A stretch of 64,000 bases of DNA from Alteromonas indica (GCA_003056425.1 PYVY01000006.1:62001-126000); one strand, 5' to 3'; positions 45,118-54,839 are shown, numbered from the stretch's first letter. Numbers and translations are program-made. The notes: a model not told the origin generated them from the letters alone.

Positions 45118-45885
45118 TCAGATAAATTGAAACAGCGCGTTAGCCTGATTAATTTGCTCACCCTCCCGGTTGAACGTTCGTTCTGTCCAACTGGCGCTAC
45201 CATCCCGTTTAACCAGGAGCAGGGTAGAGGACCGCGTACCATACTCTGGCGATTGAATAAATATGGGAGATAGACGTTTTTCCCACGCTTGTTCGATACC
45301 GGTACTGGGTAATAATTCATCCGGCGCCTGGGTACTATCCTTAAGTAAGGCGAACAGCGCTTCTTCTTCTAAGTTGATCGCGTTATTACAGTATTCAGTC
45401 AATGCGCCTACGCCCCGAGAGACTTTAGGCCAGGGAGCATTAAAAGAAGCGTTGGATAAACCATGGACACCATCGCTTACCGACTCAACTTGCTCACGGT
45501 GGTTATTAAATACCTGTAGCTTTTGCCATGTACCAAACAGCAGGTTGTAGCCATTAAACTGATTGGCTTGTTGGGTCAATTTATGGGTAAAAGCCGAATC
45601 TGAAGACTGACTCAGTAAATAGCGCACCACCAATTCGCCGCGGGAGCGGGCTTGCGGATTTTCACTATCCGGTTTTCTGATATTCGTTAGTGCTGCGATG
45701 CGCCCGCTACGGGTTACCCCCATCCAGGTGCCACCTGCCTGTAAATCTTTGCCTGCAAAAATAGGCGGATGCGAGCTCCATATATGTGAGCTCTGGGTAG
45801 GGCGGGCATGAAACTCATCCCGGTTTGCAGCGATAATGAGCGGGTAATCTTTACGCTGCCTTTGCGCAATGAACAAAATACACAT
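45118..45885 (-). CDS. NRDE-family (TANGO2-like) protein
   Basis: A 255-residue protein of the NRDE/TANGO2 family. It begins MCILFIA with Cys2 at the start of the mature chain; ANRDEFHARPT holds the family NRDE tetrapeptide; GGTWMGVTRSGRIAALTN follows. The eukaryotic relative affects haem or lipid metabolism; the bacterial function is unknown. It lies upstream of the aminotransferase gene on the same strand with about 120 bp between them. Confidence 0.88.
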   Translation of the reverse strand: MCILFIAQRQRKDYPLIIAANRDEFHARPTQSSHIWSSHPPIFAGKDLQAGGTWMGVTRSGRIAALTNIRKPDSENPQARSRGELVVRYLLSQSSDSAFTHKLTQQANQFNGYNLLFGTWQKLQVFNNHREQVESVSDGVHGLSNASFNAPWPKVSRGVGALTEYCNNAINLEEEALFALLKDSTQAPDELLPSTGIEQAWEKRLSPIFIQSPEYGTRSSTLLLVKRDGSASWTERTFNREGEQINQANALFQFI

Positions 45886-46107
45886 AACGGCAGATACATC
45901 TCCTATAGGCCCTAGTGCGTGGTTCTTATAAGCCTTTTGTATTAAAGCGGATCATCGAAACAGCGGTGTAAGCACCACTACCCGCGCATAAAGTGCGCAG
46001 CGAGTGTAAATAGCCCTTAACGAAATGCGCGAACACGCACACACAAAGATATTTTTATGCTAACGTTGCAGCTTATTATTTTAGTCTGCAGATGGAGCAT
46101 CCTTTTC

Positions 46108-47349
46108 GTGAGCAAACAGGGCTTTACTACCCGCCAAATCCACGCCGACCGGCAGTTAAATCAACCTGAACATGGTGCAGTTCATACTGCTTCAACCAAT
46201 TCAGTACTGTTTGAATTCAAAGATGCGCAGGGCATTATTGATGTGTTTCAGGGGAAGCAGGCCGGACATGTTTACGGCCGTTCATCAACCGGGTCTGCGG
46301 TAGCCTTAGCGAATCAGATCAACGCGCTGGAAGGCGGTTGTGGTGCAGTATGCTTTGCTACCGGTATGGCGGCCATTAGCGGGTTGTTTTTAGCGTTATT
46401 CCGCCAGGGCGACCACATCATCGTTAGCCAGTATCTATTTGGAAATACACGCAGCTTAATGGCCACCTTAAGCGATATTGGGTTGCAGATTAGTTTTGTG
46501 GATGTCACCTCCTTAGAGGCGATACAGGAGGCATATCAGCCTAATACCCGAGCGGTATTCACTGAAACCGTCGCAAATCCGGCTACTCAGGTAGCGGATA
46601 TTCAGGCAATAGGTAAATACTGCCAGGAACGCCAGATACCCCTGATTGTGGACAATACCATGTCACCGCCGCCGCTTTTCAACGCACGGGAATTGGGGGC
46701 GAGCCTGGTGGTTTCTTCGTTAACTAAGTTTGTTGCCGGTCACGGTAACGCGCTTGGTGGTGTAGTAGTCGATACCGGCCTGTATGACTGGCAAGCTTTT
46801 GACAATATTAAGCCGGCCTATCAAGTTGCCGATCCCCGCCAGTGGGGCCTCACCCAGATAAAGAAAAAAGGCCTACGGGATATGGGCGCAACCTTATCTC
46901 CGGATGCTGCGCATAAGATAGCGGTGGGAATGGAAACCCTTGGCTTACGTATGCAACGTGCTTGTAATAATGCTCAGCAACTGGCCACTTTTCTGGATAA
47001 CCATGACAAAGTGGCAAGGGTATTTTATCCGGGGCTGGCAGACCATCCGCAGCATTTTATCGCCCGCGAACAAATGCAGAATGGCTATGGGGCGATGTTA
47101 AGTATTGACCTGATAGACAGTATCGACCCGGTGGCCTTTTTAAATGCCTTAACCCTGGTAATTTGCGCTACGCACCTGGGCGATACCCGTACCCTGGCGC
47201 TACCCGTGGCACCCACAATTTTCTTTGAAAGCGGCGCCCAGGAACGAGCACGCATGGGAATCAGTGAAACTATGATCAGAATATCAGTAGGCATTGAAGA
47301 CCTTGACGACCTGATTGCTGATTTTGGTCAGGCATTGAACCAGTTTTAA
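46108..47349 (+). CDS. Cys/Met-metabolism PLP enzyme (cystathionine gamma-synthase family)
   Basis: About 413 residues. KQGFTTRQIHADRQLNQPEH opens the chain; GSAVALANQINALEGG and CFATGMAAISGLFLALFRQGD, then VDNTMSPPPLFNARELGA and the PLP lysine in SSLTKFVAGHGNALGG identify the family. It may be O-succinylhomoserine sulfhydrylase (MetZ) or methionine gamma-lyase; I cannot choose. The GTG at 46108 (VSKQGF) follows GGAG by 10 nt and fits homologues; the ATG at 46057 would add a hydrophobic stretch of 17 residues that looks wrong. Confidence 0.85.
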   Translation: MSKQGFTTRQIHADRQLNQPEHGAVHTASTNSVLFEFKDAQGIIDVFQGKQAGHVYGRSSTGSAVALANQINALEGGCGAVCFATGMAAISGLFLALFRQGDHIIVSQYLFGNTRSLMATLSDIGLQISFVDVTSLEAIQEAYQPNTRAVFTETVANPATQVADIQAIGKYCQERQIPLIVDNTMSPPPLFNARELGASLVVSSLTKFVAGHGNALGGVVVDTGLYDWQAFDNIKPAYQVADPRQWGLTQIKKKGLRDMGATLSPDAAHKIAVGMETLGLRMQRACNNAQQLATFLDNHDKVARVFYPGLADHPQHFIAREQMQNGYGAMLSIDLIDSIDPVAFLNALTLVICATHLGDTRTLALPVAPTIFFESGAQERARMGISETMIRISVGIEDLDDLIADFGQALNQF

Positions 47350-47387
47350 TACGGCAAGGTTTAATTAATCGAATCAGACCAGCTTAG

Positions 47388-47421
47388 ACCATGCCGGGGC
47401 GTATTAAAACCTCGGCATGGT
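47388..47421. terminator. Hairpin between converging PLP-enzyme and M1-peptidase genes
   Basis: Arms ACCATGCCGGGG (47388-47399) and CCTCGGCATGGT (47410-47421), one G-T pair, 10-nt loop. No T-run. Terminator-like structure between converging genes. Confidence 0.5.
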
Positions 47422-47491
47422 TAGGCGCGAAAGGGCTAATCTTTATTGGTGCAATAGCTTGGTATCTACGCCGTGCACAATCTCGGGGGCT

Positions 47492-49204
47492 TCACGATGC
47501 ATCTTGTGCTTTTGCCTCTTCATAGCGGGCTTCAAAGCGCAGAATTTTACTGGCCGGGTCTATAATCACAATGTCTTCAGGCTTAAGCTTTATAGCAGTG
47601 GGCTGCGCCATGGACAGGGTTGTTATCTTGCCATTAATGCTTACCTCTAGCGGCATGGTAAATGGGCTGGATGCCGCGGTTTGCCAGCGAAAACTAATAG
47701 AGGTTTTATCGCGTGTGACATCTAGGCGGGGCAAACTGGCTTGATATAAATAGGTATCAAAAAACCAGTTCATGTTTTGACCGGTCTGTTGGTTGACATT
47801 GTTGATAAAGTCTTTGGTCGCTGCATACACCGGCGAAAAGTTACCCGGCTGGGGATCGTTGCGGCCATATACAGTGCGGGTGACCGCGTTAAAAAACGCC
47901 TCATCACCAATTAAATACCGCAGGGTGTGCATTATCCATGCGCCTTTATAATAAATATCCAGCCCCGGTCCTTTGTCGCTATCGTAGACTTCTTCTTCGG
48001 CACGCGGTTGGCCGCTTACAATAGGATAGCGATTAGTTATCTGCTGACGAATTTTATTCAGATACGCGTAATAGGCCAGATTGCCATGCAGGTATTGGGC
48101 GTAAAGCGGCTGCATATAAGTACCCAACCCTTCGTGCAGCCACATATGGTCCCAGTTGCTGTTGGTTAACTGGTTGCCAAACCATTCATGGGCAAACTCA
48201 TGCTGCATTAGCCAGTCAAAACCGTACTCATCTTTTGCATAATCGTTACCATAAGCATTAATTGATTGATGCTCCATACCTTTATGAGGGGTTTGCACCA
48301 CGCCCACTTTGTCGTTAGCAAAAGGGTAGGGGCCGATGAACTTCTCAAAAAACGCTATCATCGAGGGCAGTTCATCAAACAAGGCCTGAGCTTTGGTTTT
48401 TTCTTCGTCGTTGGTAGGAAGATAATAGTAAGTGATAGGAAAACGGTTACCATACTGACTAGTAAAACCCGCCGATAAAGTTTCATATGGGGCAATATTT
48501 AACGCGATACCATAGGTATTTGTAGGGTAATCGGAATGCCAGTGAAATGTATGCGCGGTTTCCTGCTGTGTCACCTTATGTAAGGCACCGTTACTGGCTG
48601 CGATTAAATGTTTAGGCACCGTTATGTGCATATCAAGCGATTGTGGTTCGCCGGTAGGCTGATCGATACACGGCCAGAATAAATCGCAACCTTCACCCTG
48701 GACCGCGGTGGCAAGCCATTCGTCACCGGAGGCGGTTTTTTGCCACATCACACCACCATCCCAGGGTGCATTCACCGGGGTCCGGGGGCGGCCATAATAT
48801 TTCATTTTAAGTTTAAGAGGGAAGGTAACCGCCGCGGGTGGGGTGATGAGCACCTGACCATCCGGATTTTTTACGTTACCTGCGGGCACGGGCTTGTCGT
48901 TTACCCACACCTGTTCAATTTTAAAGCGGGTATCAAGGTCCACAGAGAGGGTTCTTTTCTTGCGTTTGCTGTCCAGGGTTAGAATACTGGTACCGTATAG
49001 CACTTCGCGCTCGAAATCGAAATTGAACCATAAATCAGCGTGCTGAATTCTTAAGCCTCGCTGCAACGGGGGAATAAAGCCCCCGCTTTTCAGCGTATAG
49101 GGGGTCGAAAGCTCTCTGGAAGGCTCACCTTTGACTACCGGTTTGCGGGTAGCGCAGGCGGTTAACACCAGCAAAGGTATTAAACCTATTGCGAATTTCT
49201 GCAT
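47492..49204 (-). CDS. M1-family aminopeptidase lipoprotein
   Basis: About 570 residues. A lipoprotein signal (MQKFAIGLIPLLVLTAC, lipobox LTAC) is followed by a ~200-residue beta domain and the M1 thermolysin-like domain. Zinc site HEFAHEW plus the Glu of WLHEGLGTYMQ fits HExxH-x18-E; the exopeptidase motif is GMEHQSINAYG in place of GxMEN. It should cut N-terminal residues from peptides in the periplasm or on the envelope. ATG 49204 with AGGAA upstream is chosen; the longer reading frame adds 29 unlikely residues before the signal. Confidence 0.9.
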   Translation of the reverse strand: MQKFAIGLIPLLVLTACATRKPVVKGEPSRELSTPYTLKSGGFIPPLQRGLRIQHADLWFNFDFEREVLYGTSILTLDSKRKKRTLSVDLDTRFKIEQVWVNDKPVPAGNVKNPDGQVLITPPAAVTFPLKLKMKYYGRPRTPVNAPWDGGVMWQKTASGDEWLATAVQGEGCDLFWPCIDQPTGEPQSLDMHITVPKHLIAASNGALHKVTQQETAHTFHWHSDYPTNTYGIALNIAPYETLSAGFTSQYGNRFPITYYYLPTNDEEKTKAQALFDELPSMIAFFEKFIGPYPFANDKVGVVQTPHKGMEHQSINAYGNDYAKDEYGFDWLMQHEFAHEWFGNQLTNSNWDHMWLHEGLGTYMQPLYAQYLHGNLAYYAYLNKIRQQITNRYPIVSGQPRAEEEVYDSDKGPGLDIYYKGAWIMHTLRYLIGDEAFFNAVTRTVYGRNDPQPGNFSPVYAATKDFINNVNQQTGQNMNWFFDTYLYQASLPRLDVTRDKTSISFRWQTAASSPFTMPLEVSINGKITTLSMAQPTAIKLKPEDIVIIDPASKILRFEARYEEAKAQDAS

Positions 49205-49681
49205 TAAAAATTCCTGCCAAAACTGTAGTAGATGATAAAAACCAGTAATGATGACGTGGTTTGTGTGTGCAGTACAGCATTCGCGCGCCAAATAACGCGG
49301 TGAGTGCGGTAAACTTTATTATCTTTGTGGCTAAACAATACCTTACAATGCTTTGGGTATACAGCCCTGTGAATGCTAAACGGCTGTTTTAACATCAATA
49401 GATAAAACATGTAAATGATGCGTTAAAAGCAAGACAAAGCGTGAACATCAGTGATATAGTTTATTTTGCAAGTTGTGTGGCCTCCCAGTTGTCGCTTAGT
49501 CTGGTTACTCTCTGTTTTGGCGAACTCGGTATACGGTCTTAGTGCGGAAGCCACCCTTGCATTACCTCATACCCCTACCTATATTCCATTTATTCGAACG
49601 TTTCCTTGCATATTTTAAAATTTTAATCGATTTACTCCTGACGTAGACTAACAGCACTTATTGAACACGTCGGAGTACACT
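49205..49681. other. AT-rich divergent promoter region of the M1 peptidase and azoR
   Basis: About 477 bp, no clear gene. A GTG frame at about 49441-49540 encodes 33 residues with a hydrophobic middle, but it lacks a ribosome-binding site. TTTTAAAATTTTAA at about 49613-49626 may be an UP-type or AT-rich operator for azoR. No LysR-type regulator lies beside azoR. Confidence 0.4.
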
Positions 49682-50293
49682 ATGACAAATGTTCTGGTCC
49701 TCAAGTCCAGCCTTAATCAAACTAATGGTAATTCCAATAAATTAATCAACAGCTATATCGCAAAGCTGACCGCCCAGCACACTGTGAGTTTGGCTGAGCG
49801 CGATCTAGCGGCGCAGCCATTATCCCATTTGTCAGAGCAGGAAATGGCCGCATGGATGACTGAACCAGCAAAGCGCAGCGATGAACAACAAGCGCTGGCA
49901 GCGCTATCCGATAATATCGTGGCCGAAGTCATGCAGGCAGACCACATCGTTATCGGGGTACCCATGTATAATTTTGGTATTCCTTCTGTACTTAAAGCCT
50001 GGATTGACCGTGTTGCGCGGGCGGGAATTACCTTTAAATATACTGATACCGGCCCGGTGGGATTGCTTGAAGGCAAATCTGTTACGATACTGGCGGCCCG
50101 GGGAGGCCAGTATCAGGGCACTGAATTTGATACCCAAAGTCGATACCTGGAACATTTTTTTAATTTTATCGGGATTACCGATATCAACTTTGTGTATGCA
50201 GAAGGGCTGGCGATGGGCGCCGAAGCAGCCAACCAGGCATTTAATGCAGCAGATAAAAAAATTGTTGAACTAATTGAACAGGCCGCTGACTAA
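49682..50293 (+). CDS. azoR: FMN-dependent NADH-azoreductase AzoR
   Basis: A 203-residue flavodoxin-fold quinone/azo reductase that uses NADH and FMN; it probably detoxifies quinones. VLKSSLNQTNGNSNKLINSY at the start is the FMN phosphate loop; VPMYNFGIPSVLKAWIDRVA and RGGQY are typical. CGGAG lies 6 nt before ATG 49682, so the longer frame from 49661 is not used. Divergent from the M1 peptidase; ends at a classical terminator at 50381. Confidence 0.93.
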   Translation: MTNVLVLKSSLNQTNGNSNKLINSYIAKLTAQHTVSLAERDLAAQPLSHLSEQEMAAWMTEPAKRSDEQQALAALSDNIVAEVMQADHIVIGVPMYNFGIPSVLKAWIDRVARAGITFKYTDTGPVGLLEGKSVTILAARGGQYQGTEFDTQSRYLEHFFNFIGITDINFVYAEGLAMGAEAANQAFNAADKKIVELIEQAAD

Positions 50294-50380
50294 CTTTATG
50301 CAGTTAGCGAAAAGTGTTCATTGCCCGGCAGTGAATACGTTTCAAGCTAAAGTGTGTTCCAAGTTGAGTGTGCTTGATTG

Positions 50381-50407
50381 CCCCGCGGGATAGCGGGGCT
50401 TTTTTTT
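50381..50407 (+). terminator. Terminator of azoR
   Basis: CCCCGC-GGGATA-GCGGGG followed by C and eight T. Classical intrinsic terminator, about 90 bp after the azoR stop codon. Confidence 0.85.
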
Positions 50408-50687
50408 GCCGGTTATTTAGTGAATGCACAGGTTGCCAGCCGCTTAAGCCGCGCTTGGGCTTCTGCGTTAATTTAATGTATCTGTGGCATAGGTGTGCTG
50501 GTTACTGGGTTGCCGCAGACGCGCCCCAGGGGCGGATGATTCCCTGCACCTGAGCGAGAGCCTACCGCTGCTAGTACAAAGCCAAATCAGGCAGTGTGAG
50601 CTTAGCCGCTGATGATCTTTTATCCCCTTGCCCCCATCGCGGGCCTAAAAAGAGGCAGGACGATTGCGCCAACATAGCAGATGAAGC

Positions 50688-50718
50688 TTGACCGGCAATC
50701 ACCTGCTTTGCGTATAAT
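50688..50718 (+). promoter_or_regulatory. Possible promoter of the S9 peptidase gene
   Basis: TTGACC (50688-50693) and a perfect TATAAT (50713-50718), 19-bp spacer, 37 bp ahead of the ATG. The long spacer lowers confidence. Confidence 0.4.
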
Positions 50719-50755
50719 GCGTGTTCAAATAACAAAATATAAACGACGGACACAC

Positions 50756-53269
50756 ATGAATAAACTTTCCACTTTGGTATTGGCTGCCGCGGTGGCCAGC
50801 GCCCTTGGCGCTTGTTCATCTACTTCTGCACCTACACCCGATACTACCGCCGACGCGCCGAATACGACCAGCCAGCCTGCTCCGGCCAAAGTTATTGAGA
50901 CGGCCCCGGCCGCCGCCGCATCAGACAACAACACTATAACCTTGAAAAAAATTATGTCTGATCCCCAGTGGATGGGGCGCCAGCCTCAGCATGCCGGCTT
51001 CTCCATCGATGGCGCAAAGATTGTTTTTGAACAAGAGAAAACCGATAGCGATTTGCGGGAGGTTTATAGTGCCAATGTAACGCGGCCAGACCATGCATCA
51101 AAAGCTGAATTAGCCGACTTGCATACTTTACGTTACGACGAATATGTGGTCAGTCCCGATGGCAATACAACGGCCTTTCGCTTTAAAGACAGTGTTTTTG
51201 TAAAATTTGATCAGGGCCAGCAGACCGGTCAGATTGTTCAGCTTACCCGGGGCGGGGCGGCACTGTCGCAACTGCGCTTTATGCAGGATGGCCGGTTGAT
51301 GGCCCGCAGTGCCAATAAGATTATTGCTATTAACCTGGCTACAGGGCAGCGTGAGCAATTGCTGAGCTGGCAGTTTGCTGACCAGCCTGAACCGGTTACC
51401 GAGCCAGCAGACTATGTGGCGCGCGAGCAGGTTTCTTTGTTGGCTTATATTGCAAAACAGCGTCGCCATGCTGAAGAAACGCAAACCGCAGAACAAGCGT
51501 TGGCCGAGCACAGTCCGGCAGTCGCTGCGACCCCTGTGTACTTTGCCGCTGATGAACGTTTGGTCGCCGTCTCTATGTCACCGACAGGGGATAAGGCGAT
51601 ATTAGCCACCACCGAAGATACCCCGTGGCGCAAGGACAACGATATTATGCCCCATTATATTCAGGATGATGGCAGAATTGAGGCAAAACAAGTGCGTCAA
51701 CGGGTTGCGGATGCTGAGTCGGTAAAGCATAACCTGTGGTTAGTAGATGTTGCCAGCGGTGAAAAAACAGCCTTATCAATGGTGAATTTACCCGGCTATA
51801 ACGATGATGTTCTAGCGGAAGTAAAAACAGAAAATGCCAGAGCCCGCGGTGAGACGTACCAAGTCAATCGCCTGCCACGCGATATCACGTTATTAGAAAG
51901 CTGGTACTGGAACAAACCATCTATCCGCTGGCACCAGTCAGGTGAGCAGGTAGCAATAATGCTTGAAGCCTGGGATAACAAAGATCGGTGGCTGACTACG
52001 GTTGACCTGAAAAACGCTAAGTTGGTTAACCAGGCACGGTTACATGATGATGCCTGGATTAATTATCAATTTAATCAGTTTGGCTGGTTGCATAATAGTC
52101 AGACGCTTTACTATCAATCAGAACGTTCAGGCTACGCTCATATCTATACCCAGGTTCCGGGGCAGGCTGCCCAGGCCCTGACCCAGGGGCAGTTTGAAGC
52201 GGATGAACTGACCCTGACCCATGACGACCAGTATATTTACTACAAAGCCAATAAAAAGCATCCCGGTATTTATGAAATTTACCGGGTTAACCTGCAAACC
52301 GGTAAACATGAGGCGCTTACTGATCTTAACGGTATGACCGACTACACATTAAGCCCGGATGAGCAGACGTTATTGTTAACTCACAGCTCAGTCACCCGGC
52401 CGCCTGAGTTAATGACTAAACCGACGGCGGCGGATACCAAGCCCCGCCAGATCACCCATACGGTGAGCGAAGAATTTCTGGCGTTACCCTGGGCCAGCCC
52501 GAAGGTGGTGGCCATCGAGTCCAGCAATACTGCACAACCTATTTATGCGCGGGTTTATTTACCGGAAAATTATCAACAGGGCGGTCCCCACAAAGCGGTC
52601 GTGTTTAACCACGGCGCTGGCTATTTACAAAACGCGCATCTGGGCTGGTCAGGTTATTTTCGTGAATTCATGTTCAATAGTATGTTAGTCCAGCAAGGCT
52701 ACGTGGTCATGGATATGGATTATCGTGCATCAGCCGGCTATGGGCGGGATTGGCGTACTGCTATATATCGCAACATGGGCACGCCAGAGGTAGACGATCT
52801 GCGAGATGGCATCAATTGGCTGGTTACCAATGCGAATGTTGATGCTCAGCGAATAGGCACATATGGGGGATCCTACGGCGGCTTTTTAACTTTTATGGCA
52901 ATGTTCACTCAGCCGGATTTGTTTGCCGCCGGTGCGGCACTTCGGCCAGTGACGGATTGGGCGCACTACAATACGCCATACACCGCCAATATATTGAATA
53001 CGCCTGATATAGACCCTATCGCCTATCGTCGCAGCTCCCCCATCTATTTTGCTGATGGGTTGTCAAAACCATTGCTGATTAATGCCCCGATGGTAGATGA
53101 CAATGTATTTTTCCAAGATACGGTGCGCCTGGTACAAAAGTTAATTGAGCTGGAAAAAGAGGACTTTGAAACCGCCATTTATCCGGTAGAGCCCCATGGC
53201 TTTGTGCAGCCCAGTTCGTGGTTGGATGAGTACCGGCGTATATACGCGCTGTTTGAAGAAAACCTTTAA
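50756..53269 (+). CDS. S9 prolyl-oligopeptidase-family lipoprotein
   Basis: About 837 residues. Lipoprotein signal with lipobox LGAC at ~16-19, a Thr/Pro/Ala-rich linker (~20-55), a long beta-propeller domain with repeated WD/SPDGxx-type units (VVSPDGNTTAFRF, TLSPDEQTLLLTH), then the alpha/beta hydrolase domain. Catalytic Ser lies in GTYGGSYGGFLT, Asp in APMVDDNVF, His in EPHGFVQP. It should degrade peptides in the envelope. ATG 50756 (MNKLSTLVLAAAV) is chosen for the signal peptide; the longer frame to 50681 is not. Terminator directly after the stop. Confidence 0.92.
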   Translation: MNKLSTLVLAAAVASALGACSSTSAPTPDTTADAPNTTSQPAPAKVIETAPAAAASDNNTITLKKIMSDPQWMGRQPQHAGFSIDGAKIVFEQEKTDSDLREVYSANVTRPDHASKAELADLHTLRYDEYVVSPDGNTTAFRFKDSVFVKFDQGQQTGQIVQLTRGGAALSQLRFMQDGRLMARSANKIIAINLATGQREQLLSWQFADQPEPVTEPADYVAREQVSLLAYIAKQRRHAEETQTAEQALAEHSPAVAATPVYFAADERLVAVSMSPTGDKAILATTEDTPWRKDNDIMPHYIQDDGRIEAKQVRQRVADAESVKHNLWLVDVASGEKTALSMVNLPGYNDDVLAEVKTENARARGETYQVNRLPRDITLLESWYWNKPSIRWHQSGEQVAIMLEAWDNKDRWLTTVDLKNAKLVNQARLHDDAWINYQFNQFGWLHNSQTLYYQSERSGYAHIYTQVPGQAAQALTQGQFEADELTLTHDDQYIYYKANKKHPGIYEIYRVNLQTGKHEALTDLNGMTDYTLSPDEQTLLLTHSSVTRPPELMTKPTAADTKPRQITHTVSEEFLALPWASPKVVAIESSNTAQPIYARVYLPENYQQGGPHKAVVFNHGAGYLQNAHLGWSGYFREFMFNSMLVQQGYVVMDMDYRASAGYGRDWRTAIYRNMGTPEVDDLRDGINWLVTNANVDAQRIGTYGGSYGGFLTFMAMFTQPDLFAAGAALRPVTDWAHYNTPYTANILNTPDIDPIAYRRSSPIYFADGLSKPLLINAPMVDDNVFFQDTVRLVQKLIELEKEDFETAIYPVEPHGFVQPSSWLDEYRRIYALFEENL

Positions 53270-53271
53270 GT

Positions 53272-53301
53272 AAAAAGCCCGGCCTGATAGCCGGGCTTTT
53301 T
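53272..53301. terminator. Terminator after the S9 peptidase gene
   Basis: A perfect 12-bp stem AAAAAGCCCGGC (53272-53283) with GCCGGGCTTTTT (53290-53301), 6-nt loop, 3 bp after the stop codon. It also has a T-run on the minus strand and so may end the rhombosortase transcript. Confidence 0.9.
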
Positions 53302-53371
53302 GTTGTTGTATATTAAGGGAGCACGACAGTTATCGCTATCATCCACTATGCGCGTATATGAGCTTACGGGT

Positions 53372-53968
53372 TTATTGCCTTGAAGGCTTTTTTCGTTGAA
53401 TGCCATACATGGCGAAAAATAGAATACCGCCGCTTACCGCGCCATATAAATGCGCATCCACCGCCACGTTGGCCTGAATCAGGCTGGCCACAGACGCACT
53501 GCTACCATAAAGTTGTTCGTAGCCAATTTTGGCTGCTACCCCGGCGATAAGCAGCCACCCGGAACGAACGCCGGCGGCAATATCCATGCATGCGCCCCAT
53601 ACAAATACACCATGTAACGCGCCAGATAAACCGGCATACCAGATTAACTCTGGCGAACCAATATATATCGCCATACTGGTGGCCAGGCTGCACCAGGCAA
53701 ACACCTTAAGAAAGCGGATTATCCGATAATGCTCAGCATGAAGTAGCCATAGAAGCCCGAGACCCGCCAGATTTAATAACAAATGATAGCCATTAGTATG
53801 TACCAGATTAGCACTCAGTAAGCGCCAGGTTTCCCAACCTTGTAATGCATAGCGGTCGTAAACCAGCCATTGGGTTGAAAGCGGTTCAAACAGGTAGATA
53901 AGAATAGCAGTAATAGCGACCAATAACGGCCCTAAGCTGTACTTCGGTGCAAGTGGCAGTACGATCAT
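53372..53968 (-). CDS. rrtA: Rhombosortase
   Basis: A 198-residue membrane protease with six hydrophobic helices. The catalytic serine lies in YAGLSGALHGVFVWG and the histidine in AVDAHLYGAVSGG; the GLSGxLHG form (rather than GASG) marks rhombosortases. HTNGYHLLLNLAGLGLLWLL is the first conserved block. Rhombosortases process proteins with a GlyGly-CTERM tail in gammaproteobacteria, leading to surface display. No GlyGly-CTERM protein is seen in this window. ATG 53968 replaces the TTG at 53977. Confidence 0.88.
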   Translation of the reverse strand: MIVLPLAPKYSLGPLLVAITAILIYLFEPLSTQWLVYDRYALQGWETWRLLSANLVHTNGYHLLLNLAGLGLLWLLHAEHYRIIRFLKVFAWCSLATSMAIYIGSPELIWYAGLSGALHGVFVWGACMDIAAGVRSGWLLIAGVAAKIGYEQLYGSSASVASLIQANVAVDAHLYGAVSGGILFFAMYGIQRKKPSRQ

Positions 53969-54059
53969 TAATTTCAATGATTTCTATTTTAAACAATGCT
54001 GGCTATCATACAGAAAAACAATGAAAAATAACCCTGCAATCAACGTAAAAGGATTAACT

Positions 54060-54824
54060 ATGAATAATGTTACGGTGACCCAGCACGATACTATTTTAGT
54101 CCTAACCCTGGACCGGGCAGAGAAAAAGAATGCGTTAACCCGGCAAATGTACCAGACGCTGGCCGATGCATTAACTCAGGCCAACGATGACCCGGCTATT
54201 AAAGCCGTAAGAATACAAGCCAATGGTGATTGCTTTACCGCGGGCAATGATATTAGTGATTTTGCCCAGCAGGATGAAGGGCGGCATATTTCGGAAGTTT
54301 CTGCTTTCATGCATGCACTGGTAGATTGCACTAAACCTGTTGTCGCGCAGGTTCATGGTATGGCGGTGGGTATCGGCACCACAATGCTGCTACACTGCGA
54401 TCTGGTGTATTGCGAACCGCAAACCCGCTTTGTGTTGCCGTTCATCAATTTAGCGCTGGTACCTGAATATGCTTCAAGTTATCTGTTACCGCGCCTGGCA
54501 GGGCGGCGCAAAGCCAGTGAGTGGCTAATGCTGGGTGAACCTTTTAGTGCTCAGGACGCGTACGCTGGCGGCATTGTCACTGACGTGATAGAGGCCGATA
54601 ATTTAGCCACCCGGGTTGATGCGGTGTGCCAGTCTTTGGCTGCAAAACCCCAGTTTGCGTTACATCACACCAAAGCGCTGCTTAACAATAATAAAGATGC
54701 TATCACGCAACAAATTAATGTTGAGTTGGACTTATTCTTAGAAGCCATGGCCAGTGAAGCAGCAACAGAGGCGTTTGACGCATTCTTACACAAACGCCCG
54801 GTGGATCCTGCAAAATTTAAATAA
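54060..54824 (+). CDS. Enoyl-CoA hydratase/isomerase (crotonase)
   Basis: A 254-residue crotonase. Oxyanion loops: AGNDISDF and HGMAVGIGTT, with LDRAEKKNALTRQMY at the start. The second catalytic acid of standard hydratases (Glu in the NLALVPEYASS loop) is present as Glu in PEYAS, while the first position is not a typical Glu, so it may be an isomerase or hydratase of an unusual acyl-CoA. AAGGA lies 6 nt before ATG 54060. Only about 15 bp precede the gamma-glutamyltransferase start, so they may share a transcript. Confidence 0.88.
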   Translation: MNNVTVTQHDTILVLTLDRAEKKNALTRQMYQTLADALTQANDDPAIKAVRIQANGDCFTAGNDISDFAQQDEGRHISEVSAFMHALVDCTKPVVAQVHGMAVGIGTTMLLHCDLVYCEPQTRFVLPFINLALVPEYASSYLLPRLAGRRKASEWLMLGEPFSAQDAYAGGIVTDVIEADNLATRVDAVCQSLAAKPQFALHHTKALLNNNKDAITQQINVELDLFLEAMASEAATEAFDAFLHKRPVDPAKFK

Positions 54825-54839
54825 GAGGAAAGAGATACC

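Larger units (their letters stand above)
50294..50755. other. Gene-free stretch with azoR terminator and S9-peptidase promoter
   Basis: About 460 bp without a coding frame. The left end holds the azoR terminator. At the right end, TTGACC (50688-50693) and TATAAT (50713-50718) form a possible promoter with a long 19-bp spacer. Confidence 0.5.

Noticed and set aside
45886..46107. Search for MetJ box or SAM riboswitch ahead of the Cys/Met PLP enzyme
   Set aside because: No AGACGTCT-like repeats and no riboswitch-like stem set could be found.
49441..49543. 33-residue GTG frame in the M1 peptidase-azoR gap
   Set aside because: No ribosome-binding site; too short to judge from composition alone.
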